Below, piece by piece: positions 43,880 to 51,080 of a DNA stretch of 64,000 nt. A program made the position numbers and the translations under genes. The notes beneath the pieces are model-generated. The model saw only the letters and a program-made list of their open reading frames with translations, was not told where the DNA came from and searched no databases. Position 1 is the stretch's first letter. The number at the start of each line of letters is the position of its first letter. Source of the DNA: JAEXOD01 sp963663265. Its GTDB lineage: Bacteria > Bacteroidota > Ignavibacteria > Ignavibacteriales > Melioribacteraceae. The DNA is taken from contig CAXXXM010000002.1 of the NCBI GenBank assembly GCA_963663265.2, positions 1,736,001 to 1,800,000 on the forward strand, given 5' to 3'.

Positions 43880-44716
43880 TGTTTTAGTCACACGTCACAA
43901 CGTTACATGTCGCTTTCTACTATTCACTTCTTTCCGTCACGCGTCACGTTTTAGCTTTTAAAGAACATGTCGCTGGCTCCCGCCAGCTTTTTATATTTTA
44001 TTTATCATATTACTACGAACATTCCACCCCGTAAACGGGGTTGATTGGATGAAATTCAGTAGAATTAGCTTAGTAAAGAGTTTTAATCTTTAATCGCAAA
44101 AATCAATAAAATCCTTCAAAATCATGGTTCAGACAATATTTTAATTTTTATGATAGATATATCTTCATTATTTCAATTCACTATTAGCTGTTCGCTATTC
44201 ACTTCTTTCCGTCACGCGTCACGTTCTCTTACGCTTCACGCATTACGACTATTCACTATTAGCTATTAGCTGACAACAGTTTTTCGTCACATGTCTCTCG
44301 TTACCTGGTTGTTGCAAAAGTAGGGAATGATATTCTGGGCGGTCATGGTCTTACCATGACTGAATAAATTTTGTAATAAAACATCTATATTTTTTAAGCT
44401 ATTTTTTGCTAAAAACAGAAGTGTCACGGTGAGACCGTGACACCCATGAACTTGATTTTCGACTTTTGCAACACCTACGTCTCTCGTTACCTGGTTGTTG
44501 CAAAAGTAGGGAATGATATTCTGGGCGGTCATGGTCTTACCATGACCGAATAAATTTTGTAATAAAACATCTATATTTTTTAAGCTATTTTTTGCTAAAA
44601 ACAGAAGTGTCACGGTAAAGACCGTGACACCCCAGAACAGTATTTCTGATTCATGCAACAACTACGTTACTTGTTACTTTCCTTTCGTCACACGTCACGC
44701 GTTACTTGTCACTCAC
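43880..44716. repeat. Intergenic repeat block 6 (leader hairpins, heptads, tandem REP doublets)
   Basis: No gene is supported. Seven-base repeats (CGTCACG, TTACGCT, CTATTCA, CTATTAG) fill 43890-43960, 44175-44290 and 44665-44710. Leader hairpins are ACATGTCG + GCTGGC-TCC-CGCCAGC (43964-43987) and ACATTCCA + CCCCGT-AA-ACGGGG (44019-44040). A 186-base unit is repeated in tandem (CTCTCGTTACCTGG at 44295 and 44481); each copy has a REP-like doublet: 44341-44360 with 44421-44443, and 44527-44547 with 44607-44630. The reading frame across it is a repeat artefact. It lies between convergent genes. Confidence 0.8.
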
Positions 44717-45853
44717 TTAAAACTTCGGTTGTTCAATTAATAGAACAAATTTACCTTTTTTATCAATAAAGCCAGCAGTTTTTTTGTTAGTCTTTTTCTC
44801 AAATTTTTCAGCGTAAGCTAAGCCGCTATTAAATGAACCGAGTTTCATTGAAAAATCAAAAGGAATAACAACTTTTCCTTTGGTATCAATAAAACCTCTG
44901 TTGGCTCCGTAACCTTGTTGAGCAATGGCTAAACCATCAACAAAACCCGAATAAAATGCTATTTTATCTTTATCCTTGCCGGTTTGTTTAAATTCTTTAA
45001 TTACTTTACCGTTAACATCAATAATGTACCAGGTTTCCTTGTATTTATCATCCATTTTGCTTACAACAGTATAGCCATCGCTAAATGGAAATACTTGTTT
45101 GTATTCAGGGTCAACAATAATTTTCCCGGAAGTATCAATTAATGCATATTTAAAATTAGAGCCCATAACAAATGTACGTCCACAATTTACAGGCATAGGT
45201 TCGTTAGAAAATTGAAAATCAACTTTAACGTTACCGGCAGTATCAATAACGCCCCACTTGTTGTTTAACTTTACAGAAGCAAAACCGTTTGAAAAATCTC
45301 TAATATCTTCGTATTGGTTCGGAATTCTTATTTTACCGTATTTGTCAACAAATCCGTATTTAAAATTTTTAGTAAACTGAGCAAATCCCTCAACTACATA
45401 CGTTGTGTTTGAATGATGATTTGGAAATTCGTTAACAACTATTTCTCCCTTTTTATTTATAATTCTCCAATGAGCATAAGAACCGGGTACAGAGGTTAAA
45501 CCAGGGATATAATTAGCAGCTAAAGTATCGTAAAATGGAGTGCCGGAATGCAAGGTGAAATCAATAGCAACGTTTCCTTCTTTGTCCAAATATCCCCATC
45601 TCTCTTTTTCGGGGTTGTAAACAAGAGCCAAACCGTTAATATAAAATGGAGTATCAAACCCGTATTTATATTTTGGTTCTACCACAACTTTCCCTTCGGT
45701 ATTAATGAATCCCCATTTGTTGTCTTTTTGAAAAGCAGCCATGCCATCGTGAAAATCATCTACAAAAGTAGCGGTTACTATCTTTTGTGCAAATGTAATA
45801 TTTGATAAAAAACATGATAATATTAGAAAATAAATTACGTTTTTAATTTTCAT
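44717..45853 (-). CDS. Exported WG-repeat protein
   Basis: The 378-residue protein has a signal peptide (cleavage near ITFA-QK) and then about seven or eight WG (KWG) repeats across its whole length. Examples are NKWGFINTEGKVVVEPKYKYGFDTPF, ERWGYLDKEGNVAIDF, FKYGFVDKYGKIRIPNQYEDIRDFSNGFASVKLNNKWGVIDTAGNVKVDF and ANRGFIDTKGKVVIPFDF. WG repeats form beta-propeller-like or solenoid structures of unknown role, common in exported Bacteroidota proteins. It is transcribed divergently from the nrfHA operon with about 210 bases between, and no functional tie to it can be shown. Confidence 0.85.
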   Translation of the reverse strand: MKIKNVIYFLILSCFLSNITFAQKIVTATFVDDFHDGMAAFQKDNKWGFINTEGKVVVEPKYKYGFDTPFYINGLALVYNPEKERWGYLDKEGNVAIDFTLHSGTPFYDTLAANYIPGLTSVPGSYAHWRIINKKGEIVVNEFPNHHSNTTYVVEGFAQFTKNFKYGFVDKYGKIRIPNQYEDIRDFSNGFASVKLNNKWGVIDTAGNVKVDFQFSNEPMPVNCGRTFVMGSNFKYALIDTSGKIIVDPEYKQVFPFSDGYTVVSKMDDKYKETWYIIDVNGKVIKEFKQTGKDKDKIAFYSGFVDGLAIAQQGYGANRGFIDTKGKVVIPFDFSMKLGSFNSGLAYAEKFEKKTNKKTAGFIDKKGKFVLLIEQPKF

Positions 45854-46065
45854 TATAGTTTATTCCTCGTATATTAAATGGTAAAGGTAGTAATATATAA
45901 TTTAACGCCTTTTTAAGCAACCTAAAACGATTAAATAATTATTAAAAGGTGTATTTAAGTAAAAATAAAATAAAAATTATTGACAAAGAGTAATAAAATC
46001 AATAAATTATTAAGCAGAATATAATATCTGATTAAGCTTGGTTAATAACAATTTCGAGGTGTAAT

Positions 46066-46662
46066 ATTAAAAAAATAATTAAAAAATTTATACCCCCGGA
46101 TAATTGGAAAATCCCTGTAATAATACTTTTGGGTATTATTGTAGGATTAGGATTAATGGTCTTTAAGATATCCAATGCAGTATCGTATTTATCTGATGAC
46201 CCCAAAGCATGCGTAAATTGTCATATAATGTCGCCGCAGTATGCAACATGGGAGAGAGGAAGTCATGGCAGGGTTACTGTGTGTAATGATTGTCATGTTC
46301 CGCAAGATAATATAATTAGTAAATATTATTTCAAAGCTTCTGATGGTTTAAGGCATTCTACAATGTTTACTTTTCGTTTAGAGCCGCAGGTGATTCAAAT
46401 TAAATCAGCCGGCAGAGAAGTAGTACAAGCTAATTGTATTAGATGTCATTCCGATTTGGTTCATCCTATTTCTGTAAGAGCAATAAGCAATAAAATGATA
46501 TTAAACGAAGATGAACGTGTATGTTGGGATTGCCATAGAGAAACACCACATGGAAGAGTTAATAGTCTTTCTTCAACTCCATATGCTTCAGTACCAAAAC
46601 TTACTCCAATTTTACCGGAGTGGCTTGAAGCTGCAATTAATAAAGAAAATATTAAAAAGTAG
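46066..46662 (+). CDS. nrfH: NrfH, tetraheme quinol dehydrogenase subunit of nitrite reductase
   Basis: The start is placed at ATT 46066. From there the product reads KKIIKKFIPPDNWKIPVIIL followed by a full membrane helix, as in other NrfH proteins, and GAGGT lies five bases upstream. The alternative TTG at 46129 cuts the helix and has no ribosome-binding site; no in-frame ATG or GTG exists. The 198-residue protein has four heme-binding motifs: CVNCH (49-53, followed by IMSPQYATW), CNDCH (73-77), CIRCH (124-128) and CWDCH (153-157). It anchors NrfA to the membrane and passes electrons from menaquinol. NrfA follows after 12 bases. Confidence 0.9.
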   Translation: MKKIIKKFIPPDNWKIPVIILLGIIVGLGLMVFKISNAVSYLSDDPKACVNCHIMSPQYATWERGSHGRVTVCNDCHVPQDNIISKYYFKASDGLRHSTMFTFRLEPQVIQIKSAGREVVQANCIRCHSDLVHPISVRAISNKMILNEDERVCWDCHRETPHGRVNSLSSTPYASVPKLTPILPEWLEAAINKENIKK

Positions 46663-46674
46663 AAGAGGAAATAT

Positions 46675-48165
46675 ATGAAACCATTACAAGATATTATTAA
46701 ATCAAAACCGTGGGTTGCTTGGTTGTTGTTTTTTGTAACAATTGTTATAGTATTTATTGTTGGGTTGTTTGCATCCTCCATAATTGAACGAAGAAGTGAA
46801 TTTGCATATTCATATCAAATGGTTAAGCCAATCGCAGAATTTGAACCGAGAAATGAAATATGGGGTGAAAACTATCCTCGCGAGTATGAATCGTATCGCA
46901 AAACTTTATTAATGGATTTTGCAAGTAAGCATGGCGGAAGTATGGATATTGATTATTTAGAAAAATATCCGGAATTAGTTGTAATGTGGGCAGGTTATGC
47001 TTTTTCAAAAGATTACAAACAAGGGAGAGGGCATGGCTATGCAATTCAAGATGTAAGAAAAACGTTACGTACAGGTGGCAATAAAGTTAGTCCTTTAGTT
47101 GCAACATGTTGGACCTGCAAAAGTACAGATGTTCCTCGTATGATGTCTAAAATTGGCATAGATGAGTTTTATAAAGGGAAATGGATAGATAAAGGAGCGG
47201 AGATAATTAATCCTATTGGCTGCCAAGATTGCCATGACCCAAAAACAATGAATTTGCGAATTACTCGTCCAGCTTTAATTGAAGCGTTTGCAAGACAGGG
47301 GAAAGATATTAATAATGCCACAAGAAATGAAATGAGAAGTTTGGTTTGTGCTCAATGCCATGTGGAGTATTATTTTAGAAATAAAACTGATAATTATTTA
47401 GTGTTCCCTTGGGATAATGGTAAGTCAGCCGACCAAATGGAAGAGTATTATGATAAAATGGAATTTACCGATTGGACTCACTCGCTTAGCAAAACACCAA
47501 TGTTAAAAGGACAGCACCCAGATTATGAATTGTATACAACAAGTGTACATTACGATAGAGGAGTTTCATGTGCCGATTGTCATATGCCGTATAAAACAGA
47601 AGGCGGGGTAAAGTTTACCGACCATCATATTCAAAGTCCATTAAATAATGTAGAAAATAGTTGTCAAGTTTGCCATAGGGTTAACACTGCAGACTTAATT
47701 AAAGATGTTGAGGAGCGTCAAGATAAAATTGAAGAATTAAGAAGAATTACGGAAAAGAATTTGGCAGCTGTTCACCAAGAGGCAAAAATTGCTTGGGATA
47801 ATGGAGCAACAGAAGAAGAGATGAAACCGATATTAACATTAATACGTCATGCACAATGGAGATGGGATTGGGTTGCTGCTGCAAATGCTGTTGGGTTCCA
47901 TAGTCCGGCTGAAGCCTTGCGTGTTTTAGGTACTGCAATACAAAAATCGGAAGAAGCACGCAGATTAGTTGCAGTTGTTTTACTTAAATATAATGTTAAA
48001 TATCCAGTTCAGTTAGCTGATATTTCAACTAAAGAAAAAGCTCAAAAATTTATTGGCTTAAATATGGAAGAGTTGATAAAAGATAAAGAAGATTTTTTGA
48101 ATACGACAGTTTTAACATGGGATAAAAAAGCAAAAGAACGTCAAGGTACGTTGATTGAGTATTGA
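46675..48165 (+). CDS. nrfA: NrfA, ammonia-forming cytochrome c nitrite reductase
   Basis: The 496-residue periplasmic pentaheme enzyme reduces nitrite to ammonia with six electrons. The catalytic heme motif with lysine ligand, CWTCK, is at 145-149; four standard motifs follow: CQDCH (183-187), CAQCH (225-229), CADCH (299-303) and CQVCH (330-334). The calcium/active-site region HVEYYFR and the QHPDYELY and HHIQSPLNN segments are typical. An uncleaved or cleaved N-terminal helix (13-36) exports it. AGAGGAAA lies before the ATG. With NrfH it forms the NrfHA complex for respiratory nitrite ammonification; no nrfI or regulator is adjacent. Confidence 0.97.
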   Translation: MKPLQDIIKSKPWVAWLLFFVTIVIVFIVGLFASSIIERRSEFAYSYQMVKPIAEFEPRNEIWGENYPREYESYRKTLLMDFASKHGGSMDIDYLEKYPELVVMWAGYAFSKDYKQGRGHGYAIQDVRKTLRTGGNKVSPLVATCWTCKSTDVPRMMSKIGIDEFYKGKWIDKGAEIINPIGCQDCHDPKTMNLRITRPALIEAFARQGKDINNATRNEMRSLVCAQCHVEYYFRNKTDNYLVFPWDNGKSADQMEEYYDKMEFTDWTHSLSKTPMLKGQHPDYELYTTSVHYDRGVSCADCHMPYKTEGGVKFTDHHIQSPLNNVENSCQVCHRVNTADLIKDVEERQDKIEELRRITEKNLAAVHQEAKIAWDNGATEEEMKPILTLIRHAQWRWDWVAAANAVGFHSPAEALRVLGTAIQKSEEARRLVAVVLLKYNVKYPVQLADISTKEKAQKFIGLNMEELIKDKEDFLNTTVLTWDKKAKERQGTLIEY

Positions 48166-48174
48166 TGGGGAAAG

Positions 48175-48860
48175 AAAGTGACGGAAGGAAAGTGACGCGT
48201 GACGAGTAACGCGTGACAAGTAACGCGTGACTTAAAAAAGCTGATAGCGATAAGTTATGAGGAATATAAATAATTTCTGTCCCCGTACTTTAGTGCGGGG
48301 TTTTATGCAAAAACATTTTATTTATTGCCCATGACTTTAGTCATGGGAAAGATAAAAAGAAAGTGACGAGTAACGGAAAGTAGTGAATTGTGAATAGCTA
48401 ATAGTGAATAGTCGTAATGCGTGAAGCGTAAAAGAACGTGAAGCGTGATGAGGAAAGATTGTGACGAGTGACGAGTAACGCGTGACTTAAAGAAGCTGAT
48501 AGCGATAAGTTATGAGGAATATAAATAATTTCTGTCCCCGTACTTTAGTGCGGGGTTTTATGCAAAATAATTTTATTTGTTGCCCATGACTTTAGTCATG
48601 GGGAAAGATAAAAAGAAAGTGACGAGTAACGGAAAGTAGTGAATTGTGAATAGCTAATAGTGAATAGTCGTAATGCGTGAAGCGTAAAAGAACGTGAAGC
48701 GTGATGAGGAAAGATTGTGACGAGTGACGAGTAACGCGTGACTTAAAGAAGCTGATAGCGATAAGTTATGAGGAATATAAATAATTTCTGTCCCCGTACT
48801 TTAGTGCGGGGTTTTATGCAAAATAATTTTATTTGTTGCCCATGACTTTAGTCATGGGAA
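48175..48860. repeat. Intergenic repeat block 7: three tandem ~256-bp units of hairpins and heptads
   Basis: The marker CTGATAGCGATAAGTTATG occurs at 48241, 48496 and 48752, a period of 255-256. Each unit holds CCCCGTAC-TTTA-GTGCGGGG (first copy 48281-48300) and CCCATGAC-TTTA-GTCATGGG (48328-48347), two hairpins with different stems but the same TTTA loop. In the first two units these are followed by about 125 bases that read almost entirely as seven-base steps: GTGACGA, GTAACGG, TGAATAG, CTAATAG, TGAATAG, GCGTGAA and so on. No gene is present. Confidence 0.9.
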
Positions 48861-48917
48861 TAAAAAATACTATCGTTTCAAAAAAAATTATAATTCAATA
48901 TTTAAAAATCTACAAAA

Positions 48918-48950
48918 ACAGAACTGCAAAGCAGTTCTGTTTGTATTTTA
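48918..48950. terminator. Terminator-like hairpin downstream of nrfA
   Basis: ACAGAACTGC-AAA-GCAGTTCTGT is a perfect ten-pair hairpin followed by TTGTATTTT. It is more than 750 bases after the nrfA stop, beyond the repeat block. From 48951 to 49323 the DNA is AT-rich with no gene and probably holds the promoter of the FG-GAP protein. Confidence 0.6.
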
Positions 48951-49323
48951 AATAAAATGTAATTAACGTACGTTAAAATGATTATATACGAAAAGAAATG
49001 AAGCACTAAAAAACAATAATAATTATCTTTAGTATGGATTGAATTAAAAATAACAATAAAACACCCAAAAAAGTGATTTAGCAAAAAAAATCATAAAAAT
49101 ATTCATTTGTAATAATTCCACATAAAACTAAAAAAAGTACTTGTTTTTTAATAATAATGTAAATATTTTAAGTTAAAATTATTTGTATACATTATACAGT
49201 ATAATTTTGGTGCAAAATAGTTCTTTATATGTTAGTCAGATCCAAGTAATATTCAATAAATGTTAGTTATACAATTATTATACATTATATTAAATTAACT
49301 ATATTACAAACAGGAGTAAGACC

Positions 49324-50979
49324 ATGGCAAGAAAACTGTACTTATTATTTATGATTATGATTTCGGGTATGTTATATGCTCAGAACGTGTGGAATTATAG
49401 TTGGAAAATGCAGCAAATACCTTTTCAACCAGAACAGGTAAGCTCGGAAATGGGGATTGTAAAATCCGGGTTCGATACTGATAAAGATGGTAAAGGTGAA
49501 TTTATATGTGCTTATACTGATATGGATTCTAATTATTGCTTAATGTATGAAGCAACTGGCGATAATAATTATGAATTAGTTTGGTATTTCAAATATCCGG
49601 TTGATGCTAATACTTATGCAGGTATAGCAGTAGGTGACCTTGATGGAAACGGATTAGATGAAATTATAACCACTATGCCATCAGTAGCAACAGCAGAAAA
49701 TCCAAACCCAACAAGATTATGGGTGTTTGAATGGAATGGCGTAACAGGCGAAAATAAATACGGTGTTTATAATGGTACCGAGCCTGAAGCAAATATGAGT
49801 TGGGACTTTTTAACAGAACCAAATATTGACTTCCGTCCTTATAGTTTACAAGTTGAAGATATTGATAGCGATGGTCAAAATGAATTAATTGTTGGTATCA
49901 GACAAGGTGGACGTGGAAGAGAAGTAATTGTTATTGCCGTAGAAGGTCAAGTAGCCGGTTTTGGAAGCTGGGTAACAGAATATAACTTACAAGGATTAAC
50001 CGGTGGTGGAATGTATAACGTTACAACCGGCGATTTAGATGGCGACGGAAAAAAAGAAATTTATGCTTTTGTTTGGAATATGTTCAGTCTTCACATAATT
50101 GAAGCAACAGGACCTAATACTTACGAATTAGTAAATAGCTTAACAGAATTATTTACAACTGATTACGGTGCATTAGATGCTGTAAGAGTTACAGATGTAA
50201 ATAATGATGGTGTAAATGAAATGTATATTGCTGCAACTGAACCGGAAAATGCAATATTTGCAATAACAAATATCACTGATGTAAGTGCAATAACAGCAGC
50301 AGATGTAAAATTAGTTGGTCATTTACCAAAACAAGCAGGTGGAAAATTACGTACTTTGTATGTTGACGATCCTGATCAAGATGAAAAATTAGATTTAATG
50401 ATTGGTGGTGAAATGAATGGACAGATCTTTGATCTTGAATACTCAGGTGCAGGTAGTCCGTTAGATTCAGCAAGCTGGAACTTAAATATTGCTTTTGATA
50501 TTTTCGAATACTCAGGATTCTCACCAGATTCAGCAAATACAGTTACTCCACGTTTATTCTATGGCTGCCCAGCAGGAGACATGGATGGCGATGGTAAAAA
50601 GGAGTATGTTTTTGTAAACTATAAAACTTCTTTTAGTGTATGGGCAGGTGATGCTTATGTATGGGTAGTTGAAGCAGATAAAGCTACGGGTGTAGAAGAT
50701 GAAGTAGTAATGCCTGAAACAAATTATTTAGCACAAAACTTCCCAAATCCATTTAACCCAAGTACAACAATTAATTTTAATGTTCAGAAATCAGAAAATG
50801 TTAAATTAACAGTTTATGATATGCTTGGTAGAGAAGTAGCTACATTAGTTAATGGCAATTTAACTGCCGGTCAACATTCGTATTCATTTGATGCTACAAA
50901 ATTAAGCTCTGGTATGTATATGTATCGATTAACAATAGGTGCTTGGCAACAAACAAAGAAAATGATGTTGGTAAAATAG
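49324..50979 (+). CDS. Secreted FG-GAP/VCBS repeat protein with type IX sorting domain
   Basis: The 551-residue protein has a signal peptide (cleavage near MLYA-QN). Several FG-GAP/VCBS-type repeats with calcium-loop motifs follow: FDTDKDGKGEFI, VGDLDGNGLDEIIT, VEDIDSDGQNELIV, TGDLDGDGKKEIYA, VTDVNNDGVNEMYI, VDDPDQDEKLDLMI and AGDMDGDGKKEYVF. These form an integrin-like seven-blade propeller. The C-terminus is a type IX sorting domain with QNFPNPFNPSTTI and KKMMLVK. AGGAGTAAGACC lies before the ATG. It is likely a surface-exposed structural or binding protein; no enzyme domain is visible. Confidence 0.9.
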   Translation: MARKLYLLFMIMISGMLYAQNVWNYSWKMQQIPFQPEQVSSEMGIVKSGFDTDKDGKGEFICAYTDMDSNYCLMYEATGDNNYELVWYFKYPVDANTYAGIAVGDLDGNGLDEIITTMPSVATAENPNPTRLWVFEWNGVTGENKYGVYNGTEPEANMSWDFLTEPNIDFRPYSLQVEDIDSDGQNELIVGIRQGGRGREVIVIAVEGQVAGFGSWVTEYNLQGLTGGGMYNVTTGDLDGDGKKEIYAFVWNMFSLHIIEATGPNTYELVNSLTELFTTDYGALDAVRVTDVNNDGVNEMYIAATEPENAIFAITNITDVSAITAADVKLVGHLPKQAGGKLRTLYVDDPDQDEKLDLMIGGEMNGQIFDLEYSGAGSPLDSASWNLNIAFDIFEYSGFSPDSANTVTPRLFYGCPAGDMDGDGKKEYVFVNYKTSFSVWAGDAYVWVVEADKATGVEDEVVMPETNYLAQNFPNPFNPSTTINFNVQKSENVKLTVYDMLGREVATLVNGNLTAGQHSYSFDATKLSSGMYMYRLTIGAWQQTKKMMLVK

Positions 50980-51028
50980 GTTTAGTGGCATTGTAAAAAA
51001 TCGATAGATGTAGTGATATATACAGATT

Positions 51029-51068
51029 GGGGAATAAATGTTTAAATATTTATTCCCCTTTTTGTTTT
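51029..51068. terminator. Bidirectional terminator between FG-GAP gene and clpB
   Basis: GGGGAATAAAT (51029-51039) pairs perfectly with ATTTATTCCCC (51048-51058), followed by TTTTTGTTTT on the plus strand. It lies between the convergent stops at 50979 and 51081. Confidence 0.85.
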
Positions 51069-51080
51069 AAGTTAATGGTT

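Noticed and set aside
44287..44661. 124-codon minus-strand frame with an internal duplication
   Set aside because: The protein duplication mirrors the 186-base tandem DNA repeat; it includes both REP-like doublets.
46129..46662. TTG at 46129 as the nrfH start
   Set aside because: It would remove the cytoplasmic segment and part of the only membrane helix, and no ribosome-binding site precedes it.
48902..49084. 60-codon minus-strand frame downstream of nrfA
   Set aside because: Very AT-rich, crosses the terminator-like hairpin, no recognisable features.
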